DNA from: Hofstenia miamia
Taxonomy: Eukaryota > Xenacoelomorpha > Acoela
Length of the DNA: 37,257 bases
NCBI GenBank assembly: GCA_004352715.1
Contig: SCFE01000073.1
Location: 1,385,380 to 1,422,636, forward strand
Direction: 5' to 3'
The notes beneath the pieces were generated by a model. That model saw only the letters and a program-made list of their open reading frames with translations, was not told the DNA's origin and searched no databases. Every line of letters begins with the position of its first letter. The first letter of the stretch is position 1. The position numbers were made by a program, and so were the translations under genes. Shown here one piece after another: positions 22,201 to 29,432 of this stretch.

Positions 22201-23984
22201 CTTGGAAATTTGAAAATGGGTAATTTTGTGAATTTTCATAATATAGAACAATATATTTCACTAAATTCTAACATTTTTTGAAAATCCTTCAGTGTTAAGC
22301 TTTAATTAAAGTTGTTTTCCGTGTTTTTTTTAGTTACACATAAGTTTTTATTCTCTGCTTAGTTCGAATTTGAGTTTTGCAATAGCATTTTGAAGTGTTT
22401 TTATATGAAAATTCTGTAATAGCCAACATATCCCAAGCAAACGAAAATATTGAAGAAAGTGTTTCCGACAAGAACCATATAAATGCACACAGACCGGATT
22501 TTCACAAATTGAAATATATTTTTGGGTTGTTACCTTTTTGGTTAAAAGTTATGAATACTTATAAAATTCTAAGTTTGATATTAGTTACAGTGAACAAATA
22601 ATACATATGAAAAATGAAATCTTTTTCTCAAATAAAAATATTGCAATCCTTTTTATTTTATTTTATAAATTACTACAATGTGGTGACTACTACAGAAAAC
22701 AACAGACTTTATTATGAAAGTCATAATAGTCTTAAGGAATTTAAGACATATACTAAGGTAAAGTTATTAAATATTTTCTGTTCACAATCATAAACTAATG
22801 ACTTTTCAAGTTTGGAACTTTTGACGCTTTGCCTAAAAAGCTACAATTTGGAAAGAAAATGTAATTTTACAGGAAGATGTCTCAATGATATAAACAATTC
22901 AGGTATTTAAAAAATTAAAAATGTATATTTGCAGTTTAGTGTTTGATAAATATACCGCAGGTTGCTTTCCTTAAATGTTGTTTTCGTTTTATCCCATGGT
23001 GCTAATTTTCATAAATGTAAATTTAACTCATATCCCAAAATAATATCACTAACTTAGGGCCATGTAGCAATAAATACATTTTTAGTTAAAAATTTTTGAT
23101 CTACAATATTTTGGTGTCTACTATATTGTGAAGACAAATATGAAGTGAGAATGTTTCTGCACTTTTTAAATACATCATTTAACCACATCACAAGTGCTTT
23201 GGAAAAGCAATTTGTGAACAATGCTATTTTTATAAGGTAATTACACAAAAATCATCAGCATCTTACTTATAAAATTATTTTAAGTCTTGTCTTATTTTGT
23301 CATGTGACGCTTGGAGTGGAGCTAAAAATAAGTGGGAACAGTGAAGCTATATCTCTACCATAAAACAGAAGTGTAGAAAGCGAGGAGAAGAATAAGGGGA
23401 ACAATTACAGGGAGTTGATAGACAAAATTGTGGAAGGTGAAGAAAGTCAAACTAGTTCCGACCGTTGTTCGAGTACCAGTAACAGAGCAACAAGCACGCA
23501 AAATACATTTAAGAATTTGTACAATTACCAAAATAGAGAGAGTTACCATTTTAGAAGACAGCTAGAATCCGAAGAAATCACCCGACTCTCTTGAAATTGA
23601 TGAGTTTCACGAGCCAAGAATCACACAAACGTCAAGGTATGATAAAAGAAGGAATCAATACTAATATAATACTGCAATAGGTCAAATTTATTGTTGATTA
23701 TTTCTTTAAGTTCACAGTTTGAAAATAACTGGAATAAAAATGTATGTATTCATAGTGACACTTACTATTAAGAAAAGCTCCAATGTAGCATGTCCTGATA
23801 CCACCGGAATACTTTCTATGTTGAGAGACGCGGTTATGGTGACGGGAGTAGTGGAATCAGTTTTTGGTGGCAAAACCTTGTAGTAATCGGTGAAGTTGCC
23901 GATTATTGCCTTTACATCTTTATCAATGTATTGGAACGACGTGCGCAGAAAGGCTAAACACCAAAATAGATGTAGCAACGGCAT
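5845..23984 (-). CDS. Cys-loop ligand-gated anion channel subunit (GABA/glycine-receptor type), five-exon gene span
   Basis: Five minus-strand segments (23984-23766, 13555-13254, 10040-9749, 6790-6586, 6041-5845) join with matching phases and GT..AG borders into a 404-residue protein. Features in order: hydrophobic signal peptide (about 1-16), NFT glycosylation sequon (30-32), loop-D motif WIDDRL (76-81), WSPNT (111-115), cys-loop Cys152 to Cys166 with 13 residues between and canonical FPFD, M1 (about 235-257), PAR (262-264), M2 (264-283), M3 (about 297-320), a short M3-M4 loop and M4 (about 362-386). PAR before M2 marks anion-selective members. The second Cys pair near loop C, typical of GluCl and HisCl channels, is absent, so GABA-, glycine- or pHCl-like is more likely. 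The ligand cannot be told from sequence. The protein would act as a subunit of a plasma-membrane pentamer. There may be an upstream non-coding exon, because TTTTAG immediately precedes G-ATG. Confidence 0.85.
6586..6790 (-). CDS. Channel exon 4: distal M2, M3 and start of intracellular loop
   Basis: The exon begins after TTTAG with GTG CTC ACT ATG, giving VLTMLTLATN, the outer half of M2 including the gate Leu at 9'. It continues through the M2-M3 loop (EKIRQSLTARDVYVW) and M3 (VCFIFVIAATIEFALTDYV) into a polar loop rich in Asn and Lys. The donor is GTAG|GTACGT, leaving one base in phase with exon 5. The M3-M4 loop is only about 40 residues, short for an animal member of this family. Confidence 0.88.
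6950..7140. repeat. Possible SINE-like or short dispersed repeat
   Basis: This intronic block is less AT-rich than its surroundings. It holds GGCCATTAGCCGAAA, which recurs as GGCCTTAGCCGAAAT at about 36062-36076, and a B-box-like GAGCTTGATCCCC near 7058. These resemble tRNA-derived SINE parts, but the match is short and I cannot define its ends. Later in the block, GGGGATTACTATGGGG lies beside GATCCCCATAAC and could form a small hairpin. Confidence 0.25.
7162..7184. repeat. (TA)n microsatellite
   Basis: A simple alternating TA run inside intron 3 of the channel gene. Confidence 0.95.
7477..8824 (+). mobile_element. pogo-like DNA transposon, dead, with terminal inverted repeats
   Basis: The left end (7477-7501) begins ACCGTAAGAT and ends GTAACTCTGCCA. 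The right end (8800-8824) is its reverse complement with 22 of 25 bases matching. Between them lie remnants of a pogo-type transposase: a psq-like helix-turn-helix, then a CENPB-type DNA-binding domain. The element is about 1.35 kb, and the DDE catalytic domain is not visible, so it is an internally deleted, mutated copy. It sits in intron 3 of the channel gene. A TA duplication is not clearly preserved: TA would be expected on both sides, but the right flank reads TG. Confidence 0.8.
7613..8128 (+). pseudogene. pogo-family transposase N-terminal remnant (psq HTH + CENPB domain)
   Basis: In the plus strand across shifting frames one reads RKEGGRPYRP, KQISKAIHEVKDGSKSIKQS, TLGSRLDGRY (the HTH typical of psq/pogo proteins), then GPPSVLDAVEEKSLIETIQQI..GYPL and the CENPB-type signature NNLPGIDWVRSFMTRHN..LQRVINIKRA, ending in EIKEYFSNLSNVMEDI. 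Known relatives are pogo/Tigger and jerky-like proteins. At least one frameshift (near 7925-7990) and several stops break it, and the frame ends at 8127-8129 before any catalytic DDE motif. Confidence 0.8.
8985..9540. repeat. GC-rich hAT-like repeat sequence
   Basis: Two GC-rich blocks (about 8985-9085 and 9391-9540) rich in GCCCGCC and GGGCGG flank an AT-rich centre. The right block ends with GGCCCACAAAACACTACTAG, whose reverse complement begins CTAGTAGTGTTTTGTGGGCC, similar in style to the hAT-like end at 1603. A diverged copy of the right block lies at 36198-36313. The left end is not clearly an inverted partner, so the element borders are uncertain. Confidence 0.45.
9749..10040 (-). CDS. 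Channel exon 3: loops B/C, M1 and proximal M2
   Basis: The acceptor is ATATTTAG. The first base G completes the Gly codon opened by GG at the end of exon 2. The exon encodes residues 174-271: DVVYVW after the cys-loop, the strand-and-loop region with EQFSFNKQRLRIGEF, then M1 (ETYLPSALIVCLSWISFW), INRNATPAR and the start of M2 (ASISLTT). INRNATPAR closely resembles the insect RDL-type GABA receptor stretch NRNATPAR (established knowledge). The donor ACG|GTTTAT is weak but is the one that joins T-T to V-L-T-M of exon 4 in the conserved M2 order. Confidence 0.88.
11022..11056. repeat. (TA)n microsatellite
   Basis: About 17 TA units inside intron 2 of the channel gene. Confidence 0.95.
11455..11818. 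repeat. (TA)n microsatellite split by a 312-N assembly gap
   Basis: TA repeats at 11455-11478 run directly into Ns at 11479-11790, and TA repeats resume at 11791. The gap is most likely unresolved repeat sequence, so its true length is unknown. Reading frames spanning the Ns are meaningless. Confidence 0.9.
13254..13555 (-). CDS. Channel exon 2: extracellular ligand-binding domain with cys-loop
   Basis: The acceptor is AACATTTAG. The exon starts CAA GTA TGG, giving QVWIDDRL, the loop-D WxDxRL motif of pentameric channels. It continues with the loop-A region WSPNTMV, the strand YLTRLHLVL, and the cys-loop from Cys152 to Cys166 containing FFPFD. The donor is AGTGG|GTATGA, leaving two bases of a Gly codon. 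The open frame continues some 30 codons past this donor, but splicing here is supported because GG+G rebuilds Gly and joins LGSSG to FSNVDVVYVW, the family's usual order. Confidence 0.88.
13556..14617. other. Intronic AT-rich sequence, nothing recognised
   Basis: Apart from short ATA/AAT and GTA trinucleotide tracts (around 13880-13960 and 14150-14210), I see no coding or RNA feature. The left part should contain the 3' untranslated sequence of the nested gene, though no clear AATAAA follows its stop closely. Confidence 0.4.
14618..15703 (-). CDS. PCYT2: Ethanolamine-phosphate cytidylyltransferase, intronless
   Basis: The enzyme converts CTP and phosphoethanolamine into CDP-ethanolamine, the rate-setting step of the CDP-ethanolamine (Kennedy) route to phosphatidylethanolamine, and is usually cytosolic. 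The 361-residue frame has the two-domain architecture of the family. The first cytidylyltransferase domain carries RVWCDGCYDMVHYGH (CTP-binding HYGH at 18-21) and RTQGVSTTDIVSRIL (from 123). A linker follows, then a second domain with LYIDGIFDLFNAGHLG (from 201), LGDYLIVGIHSG and HERTLAVLACCYVDEVV. I chose ATG at 15703; the frame extends seven codons upstream only to a TTG. Length is slightly below the human enzyme (389). In the second domain HxGH reads NAGH, a His-to-Asn change, while the catalytic first domain looks intact. There is no intron, stop or frameshift. It lies within intron 1 of the channel gene on the same strand, which suggests a retrocopy or an ancestrally intronless gene. Confidence 0.93.
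   Translation of the reverse strand: MNKNPVRVWCDGCYDMVHYGHANSLRQAKKLGDVLIVGVHSDEEITRHKGPPVFKEKERYEMVRAIKWVDEVIEEAPYLTTIETLDKYNCDFCVHGDDITLTVDGKDSYAEVKAAGRYREIPRTQGVSTTDIVSRILRNHKNNEQFPKNLFKNADQNCISEANFESFAHSPFTNTSRFVTTARKISQFCNTEEPSPGAKILYIDGIFDLFNAGHLGIIKKVKALGDYLIVGIHSGNTANSRTSPIMNIHERTLAVLACCYVDEVVIDAPIKLTMEYLNHLRVDLVCCGSLYAIPDTETGENPYEVAMNLRKFEILKSPFPYITTSEVKSRIIDNIKIYENRNKMKEARELVAIQAVKAMTK
15725..16009. promoter_or_regulatory. Presumed 5' flank and promoter of the nested cytidylyltransferase gene
   Basis: This is the sequence immediately upstream of the enzyme on the minus strand. It is AT-rich, and I see no distinctive TATA/initiator pair I would trust. It is labelled only by position. 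Confidence 0.2.
16010..16180. mobile_element. Tigger/pogo-like short element or terminal fragment
   Basis: The left part reads CAACCCTCAATTATCCGCAA, which strongly resembles the terminal repeats of Tigger/pogo elements (family knowledge). The reverse complement of the right part, near 16155-16181, reads CAGTCATACTAGATTAGCCG, a plausible but diverged partner, and TA follows it. The block is GC-richer than its surroundings. No transposase is present. An open frame across it has no protein-like features. Confidence 0.4.
16194..16210. repeat. (GATA)n microsatellite
   Basis: Four GATA units followed by GTAG, next to the Tigger-like fragment. Confidence 0.9.
16470..16667 (-). pseudogene. Tc1-like transposase fragment, antisense, second copy
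   Basis: This 198-bp block is nearly identical, with no length difference and about seven mismatches, to 18445-18642 inside the larger antisense Tc1 remnant. It covers the transposase middle region. Flanks on both sides differ from the larger copy, so the block is either an independent truncated insertion or a local segmental copy. Confidence 0.7.
16690..16980 (+). pseudogene. Tc1/mariner transposase C-terminal remnant, sense
   Basis: The plus strand reads PNSWDTNPVENAWISLKVYV near 16755-16815, the third-catalytic-residue region (DxNPxEN) of Tc1-type transposases. In a shifted frame it continues KQELIKEVWE, then LINSIFRRLSKWIENRGRKL, the usual C-terminal pattern. Frameshifts break it. It abuts the antisense 198-bp fragment on the opposite strand, so the two cannot belong to one intact element. 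Confidence 0.75.
17041..17855 (-). pseudogene. LINE reverse transcriptase remnant, interrupted
   Basis: Reading downward from about 17855 in changing frames: LGPLLFSIYLIDF, KYADDITVVTPILKN (catalytic YADD box), NNMVINFSKSNLMVIGN, then the C-terminal block IYYSTIESVLTYAYPV near 17420-17458. After the (TA)n/N gap come MLEKVRKRAICILPEI and ERKFELSKRIFENKKKNSLH. These are ordered RT and post-RT motifs of Jockey/CR1-type elements. It keeps YADD, unlike the copy at 3-4 kb. Its upstream part is cut off where a Tc1-like element begins near 17855, and a microsatellite has grown inside it. Confidence 0.75.
17229..17409. repeat. (TA)n microsatellite split by a 131-N assembly gap
   Basis: TA repeats at 17229-17253 and 17385-17409 bracket Ns at 17254-17384. 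It lies within the LINE remnant, between the STIESVLTYAYPV and MLEKVRKRAICI blocks. Confidence 0.9.
17850..19052 (-). mobile_element. Tc1-like DNA transposon, dead
   Basis: The 5' end on the minus strand (about 19015-19052) reads CACTCCTGGACAAAAAGG then TTCGCACACCAAG, a Tc1-style terminal repeat. The opposite end near 17850-17870 reads, on the minus strand, GGTGTGCGAAGCTTTGGG, which matches the reverse complement of the first for about 15 bases before diverging. The body holds an antisense transposase remnant. A TA follows the right end at 19051-19052. Length is about 1.2 kb, close to that expected for Tc1. It seems to have inserted into, or next to, the LINE on its left. Confidence 0.7.
18000..18900 (-). 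pseudogene. Tc1-like transposase pseudogene
   Basis: In scattered minus-strand frames one sees TISKNLAAVTIGQIWKEGEP (N-terminal), SYQTIRRILNSVYLVRRVAA (the linker before the catalytic core), NNSKIELYG where DESKxxL(F/Y)G is expected, DNMLTFFEDTK, FLEANAVPNFNNWPAQ and DLNIIENV, where WPAQSPDLNPIEN is usual. Stops and frameshifts are many, and the second catalytic Asp motif (DESK) has become NNSK, so it is inactive. Confidence 0.75.
19230..19258. repeat. (TA)n microsatellite
   Basis: A TA run bordering the left end of the mariner-like remnant that follows. Confidence 0.95.
19258..19810 (-). mobile_element. mariner-like element remnant, internally deleted
   Basis: The left end reads AGGGGGCCATAAGTAG and the reverse complement of the right end reads AGGTGGCCATACGGAAC, a short inverted pair. 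Both sides are flanked by (TA)n, consistent with insertion at TA. On the minus strand the interior reads FSGRWIGTRGFFT then PARSPDVTPINYSVWDIIKE, the RWIGRGG..WPARSPDLTPLDFFLW signature of a mariner-related transposase family, with stops. It is about 0.55 kb, so most of the gene is deleted. Confidence 0.7.
19809..19839. repeat. (TA)n microsatellite
   Basis: A TA run between two mariner-like remnants. Confidence 0.95.
19950..20290 (-). pseudogene. mariner/Tc1-like transposase C-terminal fragment
   Basis: Minus-strand translation reads NYVWTQYGALAHTERKIQEF, where QQDGAPAHT is typical, then LWPPSSPDLNHLDYSFWSLL and ETITQEWERLSPEYLKKTCE, ending in SFRRRLKAVIVKEGGHIA and a stop. The last 63 codons are uninterrupted. 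The second catalytic Asp is replaced by Tyr (QYG), while the third (SPDLN) is kept. It is 5'-truncated near 20290 next to TATATA. This is a different subfamily from the neighbouring remnant at 19258-19810. Confidence 0.82.
20368..20385. repeat. (TA)n microsatellite next to an ambiguous base
   Basis: A TA run with a single N at 20367. The sequence 20292-20330 to its left (CAGTGTGCTAGAATAGTTAT) looks like a Tc1/mariner-type end, but I found no clear inverted partner. Confidence 0.8.
20400..23350. other. Intronic AT-rich sequence, nothing recognised
   Basis: A 68-codon frame at 22395-22601 (plus) and a 63-codon frame at 22070-22261 (minus) lack recognisable motifs. No repeats or RNA genes were noticed. 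Confidence 0.4.
23364..23594 (+). other. Polar open frame of unknown status
   Basis: The plus strand is open for about 76 codons between TAA and TGA without an ATG. Its translation is polar and rich in Glu, Ser, Thr, Asn and Arg (KIVEGEESQTSSDRCSSTSN is typical). It follows AAAACAG, a possible splice acceptor. It resembles no family I know and could be chance. It lies in intron 1, antisense to the channel gene. Confidence 0.2.
23766..23984 (-). CDS. Channel exon 1: signal peptide and first beta strand
   Basis: ATG at 23984 opens MPLLHLFWCLAFL, a signal-peptide-like hydrophobic stretch, followed by an NFT sequon and ITASLNIESIPVVSGHATLE, matching the first beta-strand region of cys-loop subunits. 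The donor ATA|GTAAG after Ile73 is strong and phase 0. It joins LELFLI to QVWIDDRL of exon 2, which is the family's usual spacing into WxDxRL. The frame reads on past the donor for 17 codons without homology. Confidence 0.8.
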
Positions 23985-26900
23985 CCTAAAAGACCGACAA
24001 ATAATTCATCATATAGAAGTACTGTCATTAATTACCATAATTCTATGCGTATTATTTCCTTCCATTTTTCCAATCGATATATTGATTGGGGATTATTTTA
24101 ATTTGAAAATATAGAATTTTCACATGCAATAAGCGTAAATTTTCATAACCATTATTAAAGATATTCATGTAGCATTTGTTTTGATATGATTCAATAGCCA
24201 TTAAGGAATGATTCCCTGTTTTTTAATGAAACCGTTATTCGATACTAAAACATTGCAGTTCTCTTTAAAACAAATCGTATCACGCTTGGTTGCCAAATTT
24301 ATTGAATTCTAATGTTCCATTATTAATAGTATATAATATAGAATATATTGGATAGACTATATGGGTTATATATAAAATTAAGAATAGAAGTGAATAAGAT
24401 TTGCTTAAGTAATAATCGTGCTGTCGGTTGATGAATTTGAATATAACAATTTAATTATATAATAATTATTTTATTAATCCTAATTCCCCAAAGATTATTT
24501 TTGAATGATTTCTTCACAAATATTAAAACCCTCACAAAGCACGAAATACCAATAATCAACTGAAGGGACCAGAGGATAGAAGAATTTCTCATTAATTTAC
24601 ACCTTAATATCCGGCCTAGACACTGAGCAGTAGTAGTTGCGTCTTTTCATATCATTATTCGCTCTTCAGTTGTTATTGAAATATGTAGCTTAAGAATAAT
24701 GAGCATAAGACTTGAGATTTCTCTCAAAATTTAATCTTCATCAAAGTAGCAATTTCCCAGCTTTTTTGCTATAGAGAAGGAGCAAAACTGAACAGTTTTA
24801 AAATTTCAGTGCTATTTATACATTTCTCTGTCAGACGCCTCACATTTATAAAGTTTATATATTTTTGTTATCATAGCCATGCTTCAAAATGTTCTCATAT
24901 ATTTTTTCCTATATTAATAAAAATGATATTATATATATGAATTCATTTAATACCTTGAAATCAATATAGAAATTCCTGCCGAAACCTGCCACACTTTTAC
25001 TTGTCTTAGAGCAGATATTGGCAGGTTTAAATCTTGCCCCTCCCTACTTTGCTATCTGCCGGCATGTTGCAGCTTGCATCTCTTGTCGCCATAATAATAA
25101 TTTGTAAATGATTTTAACTTTTCTATATTTCGATTAAGCGTTTTTGTTTTGTAATAGTTTACAAATTTAGGAAATAAATGAATTTACATTTGTTTTATAC
25201 AAATTATTTAAAAAGATATAATTATTTTTTATATATAATATTTTATATATAATTATTTTATTTGCTAAGACTGAAAATCATTATACTTTTAATTGTTTTT
25301 ACAAATAAAAAAGCTCCAAACTAAAATGCATGGATACATCAAAATATTAAGAGTATTGTCTGTCTACTTGTGTGGTCAGTTCAATATAAACGTAGCTAAC
25401 AGCTTGGCATTTCTATGTCTCCAATTGTGTTTTGTTGGTATGAAATTACACTTTTCCTCAATTCTAGCATCATCTCCTAATTGATTCGAAATAATGGCAA
25501 AAATATCAATTAACTTTCCTTAGGTTTTGTGCAAATTCAAAGACTAGGTGAGACAAGCAGTGTGGTGTTATTTGGTGAACTGATTTCAGCGATGGCCTAA
25601 GAAACAAATGATGTTTCATTAATAAATAATGAATTTACTTGAATTCAAGATTTTAGTTTTAAACATTTATAATTATGACTTTATTGTTAATTATTATAAA
25701 ACTTTTAATGATTTTTCTCAACTACGTCTAAAATTTATTTGTTATAATATATTAGTCTTATTATTAATACATTAGTCTTTGCACATGATAGTACAAAAAT
25801 CAGTGCAAACGTTCGAAATTCGTTTTTTCCGGAAAATTACATTATCCAAAGTAATTTTTATACCTTATTGCTGTATAGACGTGTTTTACGGCGCTAACCG
25901 TTTATTATCATGGAAGACGCCTTAAATTACAAATGTTCTTTAGGTGTTATCTGTTTCCTAGCCTCAGTTTCTTATAAAGCCGTTTTTTGAAATGCTAGTA
26001 TATTTCATGCGCTACAACCACAATTTTTAAAAAATTTTTTTTTCCATCTGAATTTCGTCTGAAAACATTTTTTATATCTATTTATTGAAAGTTTGAAGAA
26101 ACTTAGCTTTAGTCTGCCCAGAACTTAAAATGTTCGGGTCGGGTAGTTATTGAGAGAGTGAAAATATGAGCTTAGCATAAACCCGAAGCCCAAAATCGAG
26201 TTTGGCTTAATAAGATACAAGATGTTACTCCCTAGTAGTTATTTCGAAGTTTGTTTGTCAAACTGCTATAATTTTTTCGAAAAAAACTCTGGTTTTTGTG
26301 TGAAGTTCTAATCAGCATGCAGAAAAAAGTTGTCAAAATTACAAAAAGATTTAAGAGTACTATTACATGTAGTTGAAATTCAGACTTATATATATATATA
26401 TATATGCAGTAATTTACTGTTTGAAATATAAAACTGCATATATTCACAGATTGTTGCTTGCTTAGTGAAAACTGGAAGAAAAAGTCATGTACTTCCACTC
26501 TGATCTTTGCAAAATGGTCATTATGAAAAATAGATAAAAATTTGACTTACGGATGGAATTGCTGTAGACATTTGTTTATCAAATAATGAAATTAACGTCA
26601 GCATCATTAATTTAAAGTGACATAAAGTTGACACTCCAAATTTCCAGTAATGCCGAATTCACTTTAATAAATCAATTTCAAATTAATATAAATGTAATCA
26701 AAAATAACATCTGAGGACAAATTTATTGGTTTAATTAAATGAATGTTTTATTTTAATTAAAAAATTTTCTACAGATCTTTAATAAATAAATTATTGCAGC
26801 ATTTGATGTTCATGGATATGGATTCCAGAACAGTTTTCACCATGAATATTTTATCATAAATACTTTGAAAATATGTCTCGGATGTTTAAGAAATTCTAAA

Positions 26901-27965
26901 CTAAAGAATTACGTGTTTATTATAAAATTTATTAAGGAGGCAAAACAAACACACTCTCATAAATGAATTAGTTTAATAACTCATAATTGCAATATGTATA
27001 ATTTAACTTCTTATAAATTAATGATTCTATTTGTATATTTGCAGTTGATCTATTGTAAATTTTTGTTTTAAAAAATATTTTTTATTACAAGTTGATTCAA
27101 AAAAAATAAATTACTAAATTCCCATCGACTCTAAATGAAGGTATAACAAATTTAGTGATTCATGATGACGGGGAGCCATATAAATTGTGCGTATTAAATT
27201 TTTAAAATTATATTTTCATCTCAATGCCTTAGTGTCTGCCGATAATATTTTCTACAGCGCTTCTACTCAAGCATCTTTGCATCATCATTGAAATCTTCGT
27301 GTTACTAAGTAAGCAGCAGCTGAAAATCGATGCAATGATATGTCTTCCCATGAAAATGAGCTTCATAACAATTCAAGCAATTGGAGTGTCGCGTAGCAGC
27401 TTGTTTCATATTTTGCAAAAATATTCTTCAGCGTATGTATCTTATTTATTAGCAGTATAGTGAACAAAAACAGGCAAAACATAAAATGAAAGATTGTTTA
27501 CACCTCAATTTTTACTAAATTTTTCTTCAAGCAAATAAATCCTTTTTCAAAATTGCAGGAATATTTACAATGTGTTCGCTATGCAGAAGAAATTGAAGTG
27601 GAATTTTCAAGATAAATTGTGGAGCATTTATATTAGTATTTAATATGCATGTAGTTGGCGTTTTGATGTTATCGCATAACAAATTTGATAGACATGGTTC
27701 AGAAAATGCATTTTATGTGTTAAAAATATCTTTGATTTCATCACTAAACAATTACAGAAATCCGAATTGTTTTTAATGAATGTATGGCGCATCACACGTT
27801 TGTAAGTTAGACCAATGTCTACTACGGAGTTGAACAAGGGGGTTGCATGGGCTCAACAGCAAAATTCACTTTGCACACCAAGCCAAGCTTTCTGATTGTC
27901 CTAGGAATGTGATTTTTACACGAGTTGCACATTGAAAATGTGATTGCCGATTAGGGCTTAGGGAC
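23985..27965. other. AT-rich sequence upstream of the channel gene
   Basis: This should contain the channel gene's promoter and any 5' non-coding exon. I found no motif I would call. It includes a (TA)n run at 26387-26405 and a small hairpin near 24981-25030 (AAACCTGCCA and its complement TGGCAGGTTT). No gene is supported. Confidence 0.4.
26387..26405. repeat. (TA)n microsatellite
   Basis: A simple TA run in AT-rich sequence. Confidence 0.95.
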
Positions 27966-28234
27966 GGATCCGACAGGCTTAGTTAGGAGGGGAGTGCAGG
28001 TCCTAAAATTTTTAAATTCATGCAACATCTATTTTAAACTTAAGTATTTCTTCTTTGAGAAATTTATTGCTTACGCATTACAAACGTGATGTAAGAACAA
28101 ACGCAAATTTTTTGAAATCTTTTTGGAAGGTTTTACGGAAAATAAATTTAATTATTAAATGTAATTTACTTAAAAGATTTTTTGGAATTTGCAGCTAAGG
28201 AGGGGGACGTGCTTCCGACACGGTCCCCTCCGAA
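27966..28234 (+). repeat. Dispersed repeat family X, copy 1
   Basis: It begins GGATCCGAC then TTAGTTAGGAGGGGAGTGCA and ends with GTGCTTCCGACACGGTCCCC and TCCGAA. A diverged copy in the same orientation lies at 37011-37257. Both ends carry GGAGGG..GTGC motifs around an AT-rich core. No coding content. The class is unknown; it is likely a non-autonomous element. Confidence 0.7.
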
Positions 28235-29065
28235 TGCCACATTGGAGCTGATGTTGAATTGGCGTTATTTAGAATAATCATTGGCATGTGAAAAAGTTTT
28301 CATTTTCCCTCATTATTGTTTTTTACTGTAAATTGTCAAGACGGCTGTTATCTTGGGTGATTTTTATTAACTCATGCAAACATCAATTTGTAATGGGATA
28401 AATTGTATACATTCTAACGAAAAATCTCTAAAGCTCATCAAAATTGTGATTTACGCTATAAAGAAAATTTGAAAACAACTATGTGAGGGCTTATGCATTG
28501 ATTCAATGCACACAATTTTTATAATATGGAATAAGAATTAAATATATTCTATTACATTAATTGTCTGGATTTCGAAAAAAAAGATTCAATGCAATATCAA
28601 ATAGTGTTTATTCATGAAAACAGACGCCGTGTTTGTTGTTTACTAATATATTAATATAATACTTAAGAATTCCAAAGAAATTAATTTAAAATGGCCAATA
28701 AAGAAAGCACAATTATAAACAACTGCTTAGCATAATACCTACCAGATGTTGAGACAAATGGATCTAAAACGAGTTTGCTTCAAATTATTGGCATGTCTTA
28801 CAAATAGTTGATTTCAAAGCTTAGGGATGACAAAAGCAATAAGGCCATCAATGATGAGAAAGAATCTGTGTAAAATTAATTAATATTTATTGAAGTTCCC
28901 TTCTAAGTTCAACAAAGTACTACGGACACCAAATTCATAAAATAATTAATCATATTGAATAAGATACCTTCGTTCTTAATTACAACTGAATAAGAATTAG
29001 GGTTGGGACGCTAAGAAATCTAGTTTTCTGAACTAAGTAATGAGCAATCTATTTGCTTCAGTAGC
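28235..29065. other. AT-rich intergenic sequence, nothing recognised
   Basis: No coding motif or repeat was noticed. Confidence 0.4.
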
Positions 29066-29432
29066 AGGAACGGTTTATTTTCGAAGTTTCCAACGAGCCT
29101 TTGTAATTTAACAAAAATATATTAATGCAACTCTTGGAATGTAGCACTTAAGAGAAATTGTCATTAAAGAAATTTTACCTACCCCAATCACGTTAGATAG
29201 ACAGAAATGCCAACGAATTTGCAGGGCTCGTAACCTGCATGANNNNNNNNNTATTAGGAACGGTTTATTTTCAAAGTTTCCAACGAGCCTTTGTAATTTA
29301 ACAAAAATATATTAATGCAACTCTTGGAATGTAGCACTTAAGAGAAATTGTCATTAAAGAAATGTTACCTACGCCAATCACGTTAGATAGACAGAAATGC
29401 CAACGAATTTGCAGGGCTCGTAACCTGCATGA
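29066..29432. repeat. 177-bp direct repeat around a 9-N gap
   Basis: Positions 29066-29242 and 29256-29432 are the same 177 bases with only about three substitutions, separated by 9 Ns (29243-29251) and four bases. The level of difference is what two alleles would show, and the gap is exactly at the junction, so an unresolved haplotype overlap is more likely than a biological tandem duplication. Confidence 0.85.

Larger units (their letters stand above)
13556..23765 (-). other. Channel intron 1 (about 10.2 kb) containing a nested gene
   Basis: It separates the signal-peptide exon from the WxDxRL exon. The donor ATA|GTAAG and the acceptor TTTAG are both phase 0. It holds the complete cytidylyltransferase gene on the same strand and a dense cluster of decayed transposons between 16.0 and 20.4 kb. 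The stretch 20400-23350 is AT-rich with no gene I can support. Confidence 0.8.

Noticed and set aside
22395-22601. 68-codon plus-strand frame with a hydrophobic C-terminus
   Set aside because: No recognised motif or splice support; AT-rich codons are compatible with chance.
23355-23549. 64-codon hydrophobic minus-strand frame as an extra channel exon
   Set aside because: It lies in intron 1 after a strong donor, has no cys-loop family motif, and exon 1 already joins exon 2 in the conserved order.
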